The notes under the pieces were generated by a model. The model ran no database searches. It was not told where the DNA came from and saw only the letters and a list, made by a program, of their open reading frames with translations. From assembly GCF_030052815.1 (NCBI RefSeq), contig NC_079507.1:53269571-53333570 (forward strand): 64,000 bases of DNA, in the 5' to 3' direction. Of this stretch, positions 1 to 9,380 are shown piece by piece (within the stretch, counting starts at the first letter, position 1; every line of letters begins with the position of its first letter). Made by a program: the position numbers and the translations under genes. The DNA is from Hevea brasiliensis. Its lineage: Eukaryota; Streptophyta; Magnoliopsida; Malpighiales; Euphorbiaceae.

Positions 1-133
1 TGCCAATTTCTAGGTCACCAACTTAAGCACGCTTTAATCCCCTAACTTCGAACACCTAATCGTCCAAAATATGAGTCTGAATCTTTACATAATTCCTACA
101 GGAAAATTTTTTTTCCTTTGATAGAAATTATGT

Positions 134-142
134 AAAGAGGGG
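134..142 (+). other. polypurine tract of the left giant-LTR element
   Basis: An all-purine run (AAAGAGGGG) followed by CAGC and then the LTR start. Priming of plus-strand DNA synthesis next to the 3' LTR is the standard role. Its presence is the main evidence that 147-6055 is a 3' LTR rather than a free-standing insertion. Confidence 0.65.
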
Positions 143-717
143 CAGCTGTCGACACCATATTTTGGCCGATCCCCAAAACCGATAAAACTTTGAAACCGAT
201 CCCCAGCACTAGATCTCCCTGTGCCAGCCAATGACATTTCCGATCTCTCTTTATCTTTCTTTGCCAGATAACCATATTTCCGAACTCTCCTCAAAAGGAA
301 TTGAATCAATGCTAAGTCCTCATGTCATTTAAAGCCTCACCGACCTCTCAGACCAATTGACAAATCTTCTGACTAGTCTATTACATTCCCGAGCTCTCCT
401 GACAAACGAAATTGAACCAACACTAGATCTTTATGTCGCCAGTTTTATTGCCGATCTCCCTTTTAAAAAGTTTGAAGAATAATCAAGTTAAATGAAAATC
501 CCGATCTTAAATGTTCAAGCCAAATCTTCAATTAAGTTCTGTTTAACGTTGGGTCCTTACCGATTTCATGCATGTTGTGTTTTCCGATCTCTCACACTTA
601 GGATAATAATCGCTTTCAGTTATTTCAATATACTCAGACAATCAAGTGTTTAAAGATTTCCCGATCACAACCATTCATCGAACAAAAAGAGTCATTTCAT
701 TTCAGAATTTGTACAAG

Positions 718-2595
718 TTATTCGGCTGGAGGATCACCCCCAGCCTGATCTACATTTTGCTCACTCTCTCTCTCACCCTCTCCCTCCTCCTCACTATCTT
801 CACCATCACCCCCAGGAGCCAGGTCGGCCATCCAAGAGAAGTCCTCCTCTGGGTAACGCTTCTGGAGTTCGGCCAAGAGGTCCTTGTGAGCATTCACATA
901 GGCTCCGGCTATTCCCGCCACCATCTCTTCGTCTTTCTCCTTAAGCTCCCCGTCTTTCTCCTTAAGCTCCTCGATGAGTTGAGCGACACGAGAAGCCGTT
1001 GGCGGCGCTTGGACTTCCCGAAAGCACGATCCTTTTGGCGAACAAGATTCGATTCGGCGGCTGTCCTCATAGAACTTCGCCCGTCCCTCAACTTGAGATA
1101 TGTAATCCTGAGTGGATGCGAGTCGGGATCGGAGGGAAGCCACTTCATGATTCTTCTTCTCGACCTCCTTACCTAGACGATGAGCCTTTTCCCGGATCAT
1201 GGTCTGGTTCACCAGACACTCCACGTTCAGGCTCATGGATCGAGTCAAGATATCGTCAAGGCTGTCCGGGGATAGCCTGTCCCGATCCTCTCGAAGGCAA
1301 ATGGAAGATCCCAAGACTTTGGCAAAATCGGGGTTCTCCCGAACAGTCCGGTTATTCTCCAGACAAGTGATCAGCGTTTGAGCTCCACGAGAAGAGGCCC
1401 GCTCAGAAGTTTAAGTAGGACCCCTTTCTGTGCTTGGAGCAGCTGGGGGAGATCGAGCCGGCTCTTCTCGTCGAGGAGGAGATCGGACTGCTTCAGTGAT
1501 CGGCGGCCCCGAAGAGCGGGACGGGTCCCCTTGTACCTCCCTAGGTTCATGATCGGGCGTTCGAAGCGTTTCCGAACGCTTCATCTCCTTTATCCTCCGG
1601 GAAATCTCTTTGTCTTTCTTCCGCTTCCTGGAACCCTCACCACCCGCCATACCTGCACAAAGAAGAGGTCAGTGAGATCGCTAAGGTCCTGAGATCTGAG
1701 ATACAAAAATACCAATGCCGAGGTCAGAGAGCGGAAGTTCGCGATCTTGGCCGGTGAGCAGCTGTATGGTCTAATGGTGCAGCTCGGCAGTCACCGCATC
1801 CAAACAGGAATACTTTTGAGTGGCAGCCTGACTTTTCAGATCCATCACTATTAAGCTTTCCTCCTGGTTCAGAGTAACGCGCCTCGGAAGCAAGGGCCCC
1901 TGGTACCACCAGCTACGGGGGAAGTCCTCAAAGCAGCTCGGATCTTTGCTCCTCAGAATGAAGAAACGGTTCTTCTAATTCTTAAGGGAGGAGGGCAGAT
2001 CGGTGAAGAGCCCGCAATGAGGCTTCGCCTGAAAGAACCAGTGCTCGTCATCCTTTCGGCGAGTTAGCCTGTGCAGTTCGGCGAACACCTTAGCCGTAGG
2101 TCTGATTCCCTTAGCTCGGCATAGGCCTCGGAAGGCTACCAAGATCCGCCACGAGTTAGGGTGAACTTGAACAATGCACACTCAGTGAAGTTTTAGGACC
2201 TCCTTGTAGAAGTCATCCAGAGGAAATCGAAGACCGGCCTTTAACTGTTCCTCGTATACCATAACCCTATCATTCTCTTCGAAGAAGTGATCGACATGAA
2301 GATCGCCGCGGCACTTAATGAGCTCGTACGAATCAGGCCGAATGTTGTATTCTTGGCTAAACGATTGCAGGTCGGTCTCTCGAAGGGTCGACGGTAGCTC
2401 GTCTATAGGGAGAGTCTCCCTCCCTGAAGAAGGTCCATGCCTTGATGGTATGATCCGCCCCCGAGCTGGAACGGAGACCCTAGGAGGTTCTGGTTGTGCG
2501 CTTGGCCCGACCACCTCTTCTTCATCGGACGACCACGAAAACTGAATGGAAGGAGGGCTCGCCGCTCCCTGACCTTCGGCACCGCTCATTTTCAA
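718..2595 (-). pseudogene. antisense gene in the giant LTR, gypsy-type Transposase_28 family (copy 1)
   Basis: It reads opposite to the LTR. Exon 1 starts at ATG 2595 (MKMSGAEGQ) and has an acidic N-terminus. It then carries a domain I recognise as the plant 'putative gypsy type transposon' family (Pfam Transposase_28): the D-S-Y-E-L-I-K-C-R-G-D-L motif, VMVYEEQLKAGLRFPL, HPNSWRILVAFRGLCRAK, WFFQAKPHCGLFTDLPSSLKN. A likely intron ends in GCAG just before a second coding block at 1650 (MAGGEGSRKRKK). That block runs through a charged coiled-coil (LIEELKEKDGELKEKDEE) to an acidic tail (YPEEDFSWMADLAP) and stops at 718. Nonsense codons near 2182, 1978, 1770 and 1411 break it. The domain's biochemical role is unknown to me. 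Extra antisense ORFs are known in Tat-lineage elements. The 2-exon model is inferred by comparison with 34386-36240. Confidence 0.7.
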
Positions 2596-2748
2596 GGAAA
2601 ATAAAAAAAACTTAAGCTAGAAAGAAGATCAAAACCCTTACCGGAGTCTGATTGGCATCGGAAGAACTTGAGGAAACGAGAGAACTTTGAGGTTGTGAGC
2701 AGGAGACTGAAAATGGAATGAGAGAACAACTGGCTGACCCCTCACCCC

Positions 2749-2756
2749 TATTTATA
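2749..2756 (-). promoter_or_regulatory. TATA box for the antisense LTR gene (copy 1)
   Basis: On the minus strand this reads TATAAATAGGGG, about 155 bp upstream of the ATG at 2595. The same box sits at the same place in copy 2 (36397-36404), in otherwise diverged sequence. The intervening leader holds a GTAAGG donor-like site near 2640, so a leader intron is possible. Confidence 0.6.
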
Positions 2757-2993
2757 CTAGTCCGAGCATTTAATGCTCACGAGGTTCCAGGCAGTGCATC
2801 GATTAACGGGATTTGCCAGCTGTTCTGACACGTTTCTCGAACGTTCCAAAGAGATCGGCATAATAAGTTGAATATTTTGAATAAAGGATCAATTAAGAGT
2901 CGTTTTGTTAGGAACCGAATCGGACAAATGTATCAGAGATCGGAAAATAATTAATAAGATAACAATTGGCAAAATAAATTTTTATTTCCAAAA

Positions 2994-3112
2994 GATCGGA
3001 TTACATCATTTGGGCAATCTCTGGGGATCGGATTACAATAAAGGTCTAACTACATCATTTGGGCGATCTCTAGGGATCGGATTACAAAAGATCGGATTAC
3101 ATCAAAAGGCCG
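2994..3112 (+). repeat. short degenerate direct repeats in the LTR
   Basis: Three to four imperfect copies of a unit built on AGATCGGATTACATCATTTGGGC, with spacing from about 25 to 50 bp. A matching cluster occurs at 36666-36770 in the other giant LTR. Function unknown. They lie between the antisense gene's promoter and the second antisense reading frame. Confidence 0.6.
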
Positions 3113-3138
3113 ATCTAAGGATCAGCAGAACATCCTAC

Positions 3139-3417
3139 CTAAAAGAGTCCCGGGTTTATAACTGATCCCAAGGATGTTGCCGACCGGAAGCTTAATCCGC
3201 TGTCGGAACACCCAATGTGGAGGGAAATCGCTGTCGGAACACCCAATGTGATGAGAAGCCGAAAAAACTCAGTTGAGCAACTCGAGATCGGCACAACCAA
3301 GGTCTGCAATACAGATCGGTCAATTGATCCAGTTCTCTCACCATCATCAGTTAAAGTCACTACGTTTATTCGATCACCGGGATCGTAAATTTTCAGTCGG
3401 TGAGTAAAGAAGTCCAT
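3139..3417 (-). other. conserved antisense reading frame of unknown function (copy 1)
   Basis: A 92-residue open frame on the minus strand. It shares LKIYDPGDR...LTDDGERTGSIDRS with LKIYNPGDR...LSDDSEGTGLIYRS at the matching place in the other giant LTR (36937-37389). The similarity continues upstream in the same frame (SSCSGGSSGYNCG against SSFSGNNSDYSG). I do not recognise it. It may be a relic exon of a second antisense gene, or non-coding sequence conserved only by common descent. Confidence 0.3.
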
Positions 3418-4166
3418 CGGAAAAAGATCTAGGCCACAGTTGTAGCCGGAACTTCCACCGGAGCAGCTAGAACTGGGAAGTCAGAAGGAAGAGAGGAAAT
3501 CAGATGAAGGAAATGTCTCTGTCGACAGGGGTATATATAGGGGAAAATGAGCATTTATTGCTGGGCAGAAAACGAAGCGAACGCTTCGGGAATCGAGGGG
3601 CAATTAATGCTTTGACCGGACCGAACCTGAGAAAGGGAAAGATCGGGATAATAGATCGGAAGATGGGAGACCGGCATGAAAGATCGGAGAAAGAGCATAT
3701 TAAAAGAGATCAGAAAAAGGGAGGATCGGAAGGCAAAAAGAATAAGACAAATCCCAAATAACCGTCGTCAGAATCAGAGCCGAGGTAGTTAAAGCGTGGC
3801 AGACGAGATCTCCACCGCACGCCTAAGAATCGCCGCAATCTTGGCAGTGCGAGGTATGTCATGACAGTCCTGTACATCTCAATCTCCACCGTTGATCTCA
3901 CTTGTAAGGACGAACCCGGAACCCTTGGATCAAGAGAGAAGACGACAAGACCAGCGTCTTTCGCTCTTAGCCCTCAGATCGTTCCGGACGAGAAGATTTG
4001 GGACCGTTAGATTGAAAGAAGAAGAGGACAAATATTCTGAAGAGTGATCTCGGCCATTCATTTTGATTCTCTTTAATTCCTGAACATCCGATCATGTCCT
4101 TTGAAATCTTGACCCTCCGTCTCCCTCAAAATAAATCCTGACCCTTCATGGGGAGCACCCGATTCC

Positions 4167-4174
4167 TATAAATA
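4167..4174 (+). promoter_or_regulatory. probable sense LTR promoter TATA box (copy 1)
   Basis: TATAAATACCTGCATG follows a conserved GAGCACCCG-TTCC. The identical arrangement is at 37896-37903 in the other giant LTR. This would put the genomic RNA start near 4200, giving a U3 of about 4 kb that contains the antisense gene and a U5-side leader containing the minisatellite. A second TATA-like site (TATATATAGGG near 3532) is also shared by both LTRs, so the true start is not settled. Confidence 0.5.
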
Positions 4175-5169
4175 CCTGCATGAAAAAAGCTGCTCAGGAC
4201 GGGCAAAAAAAGAGGTAGTTATTATAGCGGAAGAACTCTGAAACTTCCTTCACTTAGTCAATCTTCTACTTAGAAGGGAAGATTAGAAAGACATTTGAAA
4301 CAAGTTTTACAAGTGTTTTCTTAAAAGGATTACGAATCGAACTCTACATTTCCAGTTTGTTCATTATCTGGTCACACTCTCACTTTCAGCCCTTATCATC
4401 TCTGTTTTCATTTCCATTGTCCAAGCTCAACTTCATTCCACTCGGTTTTTATCTTAATCTGATTGCATTTTAGCTAAGCATCCTTCAGTTCACGACGAAC
4501 ACCAGCCCTCAGGCTAATCGGTCCGCAGTCTTATCACTATTTGCTACCCCGTAGTTATTTTCAATAGATTTGGCTCCTCACAGGTAAGAGCTCATATTGC
4601 AGTTTTATTAAGTGTTTACGTTCATTTTTCGCACTTTCTTTGTTCTTCTTACGTATGTGACTTTCTCCAAGTTTATTTTGTAAAAAAAATCCCAAAGAAC
4701 GTTACTCTCTAACTCTCTTTAGTGATCAGTCCATCATTTTATTAATCTTCGTCATTTCTGAATGCAAGTTTTCTAGCTCCTATTAGTGTGTAAGTGGTTG
4801 GGTAAGACGTAGGTAACTGCAACTTAAAGGTCTCTTTTAAAAAGAGAGAACCTGAATAACACGTCAGGGAAAATAGCCAAACTATTAGGCTGATGTGAAC
4901 GGCAATTCGCCAAGATACCATAAAGTGGAATAAGACCAAAGTAAACGAAACAGAATAGATCGGATATTAATAGGTATTGGTAAAATGACTACATGAAAGG
5001 TCGGTAAGTCAAGTCTAGTATTCCCCGTCTAATCACAAGGTATCCAGAAGCCTTATCCCCAGCGTCTTTGAATGCCAGAATCCTTAGTTTTAGGCTCTTA
5101 TGACATGTAGCCGGAATTAAAATTCGGGAGATCGGAAAAGTCCCTTTCAGGCTCCTGTTAATCTAAAGG

Positions 5170-5665
5170 AGATCGGAGAAGAGTTCTTATCCGGTCTCAA
5201 CTCAAAACTTTAATAAGTATTTAATAGAGATCGGAGGAGAGTTCTTATCCGGTCTCAACTCAAAACTTTAATAACTATTTAATAGAGATCGGAGGAGGGT
5301 TCTTATCCGGTCTCCAATCAAAATTTAAATAAGTACCTAAAAGAGATCGGAGGAGGATTCTTATCCGGTCTCCAATCAAAATTTTAATAAGTACCTAAAA
5401 GAGATCGGAGGAGGGTTCTTATCCGGTCTCCAATCAAAATTTTAATAAGTACCTAAAAGAGATCGGAGGAGGGTTCTTATCCGGTCTCCAATCAAAATTT
5501 TAATAAGTACCTAAAAGAGATCGGAGGAGGGTTCTTATCCGGTCTCCAATCAAAAATTTTAATAAATAACTTAAAAGAGATCGGAGGAGAGTTCTTATCC
5601 GGTCTCCACCTAAAATCTCAAAAAGATCGGAGGAGAGTTCTTATCCGATTCTCACATCAAATCCT
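5170..5665 (+). repeat. 58-bp minisatellite in the giant LTR
   Basis: About nine tandem units, each starting GAGATCGGAGGAG-GTTCTTATCCGGTCTC and followed by an A/T-rich tail (AATCAAAATTTTAATAAGTACC). Unit starts at 5284, 5343, 5401, 5459 and 5517 give a period of 58-59 bp. The central units are nearly identical and the outer ones are diverged, as expected for slippage or unequal exchange. Each unit carries inverted GATCGG/CCGG-TCTC elements that could pair. Confidence 0.85.
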
Positions 5666-6055
5666 AATATGTACGCAAATAATCCCAAAACCAAAAATGA
5701 TTCGTGACGTCAATTCACTAAGGTTGTCTCATTTACTTATGTATCTGGGTGATCCGAATTTAGTGAAAAATTAAAATTTCCTTTTGACAAAAGGATTAAC
5801 ATGTCCATTCGAGCCCTCCTAACTAATGTAAAGTTAAATCTACTTACCCTTATTAAGGGACGAGGTGGGGTGCCTAACACCTTCCCCACCCGTTTACGGA
5901 CCCCGAACCTAGAATCTCTGTCTCGAAGTGGTTTTATTTCAATTTATCTTCTCAAATGGTTTTCTTTAGTTTCCCTCAAAACTAAGGTGGCGACTCCTCA
6001 CTCTTACCCACTTCGGTGAGTGATCGTCTAGGCGACCGCAAAATCCCTTGTGACA

Positions 6056-7077
6056 CCCTTTAGAGACTATTTTTAGGGCAAACCTTGAGGGGATATATAA
6101 GCATCATATTCTCATTTTTACCATAAGGAGAAAGAGAGAAAAATCAAAAGAGAAAGGAAAGAGGGAATCACGCCATTTCTAGGAGGAAAAATGCCTACAG
6201 AGTGACGTTTTTCCAGCTTCCATTTTCAGAGATTTAGATTCTCTTCTTCTAGGTTCTTTTATTTTTAGTTTTATTTTCATATTTTCTTGCTCTATTTCAT
6301 ATTTTCTACTTGTAAATACAAGCATGAGTGAGTAGATACTTAAGATTTCAGAGTTAGGTGTAATGATTTAAGTTTTATTTGTGGATTTGGACTGGTTTTA
6401 ACCAGATTTTAGTATATATAAGCTTTGATTCTTATCTTGTGTGCTTATTTACATACCCATTGTTGGTACCCTTTGGGTTTTGTTCTTAATCTTAGATTGA
6501 AGGACCGAGAGGTGAAAATCTATGATAGATAATCAAGATAATGAACTTAATCACCTAGTGTTAGAAATAAACTAGTGGGTTAAGAGAAATTTCAAGTTGA
6601 TTAAAATGCTTAAAGGGTTTTGGGTAATTAAACATTGCATGAGAATCGGGTTTAGTTTCCTTTAAAACACTCTTTAGTTTTCTTGAAAGAGAAATTAAAG
6701 GAAATCATAATCAACTTCCTTCAAACTTGTATTTCCCTTAATCTTGGCTTTGCCTATCCAAATCCCAATAAAATTTACTTCATGAACCTCCACTATGGAA
6801 TCAATTTTTACCATTAATTAATTAAATCTTTTGTCACTTGCTGAAATTTTAGTAAATTAGTATAGTGCTTAGAATTTTAATTGCTTAATTCATTATAATT
6901 TCTTTATTTTTCCAATTTAATTTGCTGCATCTTTTACTCTATTTTTGGCACAAATTATCGATAGCCCAAATAATTATGACTTTTATGGTTTGGTACTCAA
7001 ACAACAAATCTCTGTGGGACGATATCTTTTCTTTACTACTTGAACGACCCGTATACTTGCAGAGTACGTAATTATCA
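6056..7077 (+). repeat. 3' part of another LTR, probably Ty3/gypsy
   Basis: This stretch has no gene. It contains a TATA-like GGGATATATAAGC near 6090, then an AT-rich leader. It ends with CTCTGTGGGACGATATC and CTTGCAG-type sequence of the kind found at 3' ends of plant Ty3/gypsy LTRs, closing at TCA 7077. Directly after it, sequence resumes that matches duplicated blocks at 12716 and 60207. The giant-LTR element ends exactly at its left edge, so the 5' part of this LTR was probably displaced beyond the window by that insertion. Family assignment is tentative. Confidence 0.45.
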
Positions 7078-7198
7078 AGTATCTCCACAAGGCTGAAAAG
7101 CATAAATCCATGCCAAAAACTCTTAACAACGAGGAAAGATTATAGAAAATATAATGAGTAAATCGCCTGTAGTTCTCACCTATAACAAAATCTTATTT

Positions 7199-7202
<4 letters not shown>

Positions 7203-7256
<54 letters not shown>
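7203..7256 (+). repeat. (GA)27 microsatellite
   Basis: Uninterrupted GA dinucleotides. The homologous positions in sister copies carry much shorter runs (near 12839 and 60333), so this array expanded after duplication. Confidence 0.95.
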
Positions 7257-7258
<2 letters not shown>

Positions 7259-7492
7259 ATTTCAAATTAGACATTGAGAATCAAATAATGATTTAGAGTT
7301 CATTTAGCATTAAATAGATGTTGAGAAAAATAATGAAGATGAAAGCGGAGGTAAAATTTGATTAATATTGGCCTGGGTACCAAATGGACCTATTTTAAGC
7401 AAATCAACTTCTTCAACCACAACAAAAGCTCCCTAGTGTGAGAACCATCAAGTAGTCAAAAAAATTTGCTATAGTAGAAGAACAAAAATTTC

Positions 7493-7977
7493 GGATAAAT
7501 TTTGATAATTATCCCTAAACTTAGTTGTAATATTACAGTCTTTGAACTTAAAAATGTAACATAAAACCGTATCAACTTTAAAATTTTGCACAGTAAAATC
7601 CCTCTAGCCTCTAATTATCAGTTTCTCAGTTAGACGCTGACCTGAACAGTTCCAGCATGGAGCTTAATCAGTATTTCTCTTTTCTCTCTCAAGCTATGTA
7701 CAAATTGAATCATTCTCTTCTCTGTAGATAGAATAATTTTTCAAGTGTAGAGAGAATAATTTTACATTTTGCATTAGAGAGGAAAGAGAAATATTAACTA
7801 AGCACCATGTGGGAGCTCTTCACATCAGTTTCTAAATGGAAAATCAATAATCGAAAGTCAAAGGAATTTTACTGTACAAAATTTGAAAGTTTATAGAGTT
7901 TTATGTTACATTTTAAAGTTGAAATACTGTAGTATTATAACTATATAAGTTCAGGGACAGTTGTTGAAATTTAACCC
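7493..7977. mobile_element. Mutator-type MITE (485 bp) with 9-bp target duplication
   Basis: The ends form a long imperfect inverted repeat of more than 100 bp. The left arm begins GGATAAATTTTGATAATTATCC; the complement of the right arm begins GGGTTAAATTTCAACAACTGTCC. Both arms continue with matching ATGTAACATAAAAC and TTTTG-ACAGTAAAAT segments. The element is flanked by a perfect 9-bp direct repeat, AAAAATTTC, at 7484-7492 and 7978-7986. The sister blocks show single-copy empty sites (near 13085 and 60568). A 9-bp TSD and long TIRs beginning with G indicate a non-autonomous MULE. There is no coding capacity. Confidence 0.9.
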
Positions 7978-8478
7978 AAAAATTTCAAAGCTATTACCAA
8001 TGAGCTTTAAATGATTATTTTAAATGCTACTGATTGGAATATTTTATGGTTATGTGATGGTAGGGAAGGGTTTGACCAGTATTAATATTGTATTTTTCTG
8101 CTTATTGCAGTGGCATTGTGAGAAATTTGAGAAATACATTGGGTTAAGATTTAAGAATTTTGTGTCATTGTATTTTCCTCTTTTCTTGTGTCTTGATATA
8201 AACCTTACAATTGAATCAGGTAAATCTTGTATCCATTTTATTCCTCTCTCTCTTTATATCGTGTTTATGCAATTGTGTGTGTTTTAGATTTATGAGCTTG
8301 TTATAACAGATATTTTGTATAATGAGAACTCTTAAAGTTTCATCTTGAACTCTCAGTTCCTAAGATAAAATCAAAATTTACATGTTGCTTGTTCTTTTTC
8401 ATCTTCTTCAATTTGAATGAGAATTTGTGGTATGAATCGAAGTTGAATTCTGAAAGGCTTATTGTGGTTGTTGTGTAG

Positions 8479-8529
8479 ACCACCTTGGATCTATTAGACC
8501 TTTGTGAACAAGTGAGCTCCTCAAGTTAA
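8479..8529 (+). pseudogene. orphan terminal exon of a DCD-domain N-rich protein gene (U1)
   Basis: After a degraded acceptor (TGTAG) the frame reads TTLDLLDLCEQ then VSSSS and a stop. It is the divergent version of the TLDLLDLCEQAGSPA exon seen at 23784, 57654 and 61073. The matching penultimate exon is truncated to a KFHLELSVP remnant near 8335-8363 and its donor is lost. No upstream DCD exons are nearby, so it is a fragment. Confidence 0.7.
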
Positions 8530-9129
8530 GCAAATTGCTTGCTGAATATGCAATTGTAGTAGGTTTTGCGGTGCATGTTAGCTGCCTGCTTTTCACAGAT
8601 TTTCCATAGAGTGTAAGTTTGGGGTTTAAGTCTGTTGAGTGAAATCTTGTTGAAAAAAGTAGGAATAACATGTGAGCCAGCCGAATAAACACATTTGTGT
8701 GTTGTGAAGCCTTGGTCGCTTCATGTTTTATAGTACCTATTATCTTATAGACAGAGTTACGAGATGTAAAAGAGAATGAATGATAGGCTGTGTAATGATC
8801 AAGTCCTCAGAAGGGGAAGGCCTTTGATGTGCCTATTTTATGCATGTAAACTAAGAGTGTGACACGTGTGTTAGGTTGAGCATCCACTGGAGTTCTAATC
8901 TAATTGTATTTAAAATTCTAATTTTACAAGTTGGCAGAATCCTCCTTTGGTTGCTATATTGTTGCCTCTTAGAAATAATTTTTTTAAATGAATTTTTTTA
9001 AGTTCAAAAAAAATTAAATTTTTTTATCTATTAAAATTTCAAATATAAAAATAAAAAAAAAAGAAATCAATTAAATTGATTTTTTTTTTTTTTTGTGAAA
9101 TTGTAGTTTTCAAACAGGGAACAAAGAAA

Positions 9130-9372
9130 ATGATCCAGGAAGTTGAAGTAGGAATACCTCCATCTTTTCTTAAAGCCAATTGTTGACAGAAGTCTATAGG
9201 AGAGCCAAAATAAAAGCAGTGGACAACGCCTCCTTCAATTGGTGAAAAGCTGATTGGATTTCTTGTGAATAGGTGAAGGAATTGAGGTCAACGATATGCA
9301 ATTGTGCCATAATCCTTGATGAACTTGCAGCAATAACCATCAAGCCCAAGAAATCCACATAGTCCTCTTACA
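9130..9372 (-). pseudogene. Ty3/gypsy reverse transcriptase/RNase H relic (copy a)
   Basis: Reading leftwards from 9372, the frame VRGLCGFLGLDGYCCKFIKD then YGTIAY matches the conserved FLGL-GYYRKFI-DYG segment at the RT/RNase H junction of Ty3/gypsy pol. QLKEALSTAF-ILAL follows after a short deletion and frameshift. Stops and indels make it dead. Sister copies are at 11885-12138 and 59440-59693. Confidence 0.65.
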
Positions 9373-9380
9373 GTACCATA

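Larger units (their letters stand above)
1..6055 (+). mobile_element. 3' end of a Tat/Ogre-type Ty3/gypsy retrotransposon
   Basis: Positions 1-146 are the last internal bases of an element whose body lies left of the window. They end in a purine run (134-142) directly before a TG start at 147. The sequence then runs to a CA end at 6055 (GTGACA). The same start (TGT-GACACCATATTTTGG) and end (GCGACA-like) recur at 33757 and 39728, where a TSD is visible, so these are true LTR ends. The five bases on the right (CCCTT, 6056-6060) would be the TSD, but its partner is outside the window. Assignment to the Tat/Ogre branch rests on the very long LTR and on the antisense extra gene known in that branch. 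No pol sequence is visible to confirm it. Confidence 0.7.
147..6055 (+). repeat. giant 3' LTR (5.9 kb), copy 1
   Basis: This 5909-bp LTR runs TG...CA. In order it contains: a pyrimidine-rich U3 start; an antisense gene (718-2595) with a TATA box at 2749-2756; short GATCGGATTACATCATTTGGGC repeats (about 2994-3112); a second conserved antisense reading frame (3139-3417); a sense TATA box at 4167-4174; a leader; a 58-bp minisatellite (5170-5665); and a conserved 3' end (TGGCGACTCCTCAC near 5990, then GACA). The motif GATCGG or its complement recurs throughout. It is colinear with 33757-39728 but clearly diverged. An LTR this long fits Ogre-like Ty3/gypsy elements, whose LTRs can reach several kilobases. 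Confidence 0.75.
7078..9380 (+). repeat. segmental duplication unit U1 around a DCD-gene 3' end
   Basis: Apart from the insertion at 7484-7986, this block is alignable by eye with 12716-13537 plus 23742-24250 and with 60207-61560. It contains a GA microsatellite, intron-like sequence, the end of a penultimate exon near 8335-8363 (donor decayed: CCTAAGATAAAA), the terminal exon (8479-8529), 3'-flanking DNA, and an antisense reverse-transcriptase relic (9130-9372). No complete gene is present. Confidence 0.7.

Noticed and set aside
646..1692. Plus-strand open frames overlapping the antisense LTR gene
   Set aside because: They mirror the coding bias of the minus-strand coiled-coil gene, and no family is recognised on the plus strand.
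5170..5665. CRISPR-like array of repeats
   Set aside because: Units are contiguous 58-bp tandem repeats without unique spacers, inside a plant retrotransposon LTR.
147..6055. The 6-kb unit as a complete small retrotransposon or DNA transposon
   Set aside because: Its first and last hundreds of bases are unrelated, so it lacks terminal repeats of its own. The left copy is preceded by a polypurine tract, and the ends behave as LTR ends.
8459..8692. A similar minus-strand open frame of about 70-77 codons at 8459-8692, 23764-23994, 57634-57843 and 61053-61283 (MFIRLAHM-FLLFS...), with a relative at 42735-43064
   Set aside because: Its repetition follows from the segmental duplication. It overlaps the DCD-gene terminal exon in antisense, has no family match I know, and the sense strand explains the conservation.
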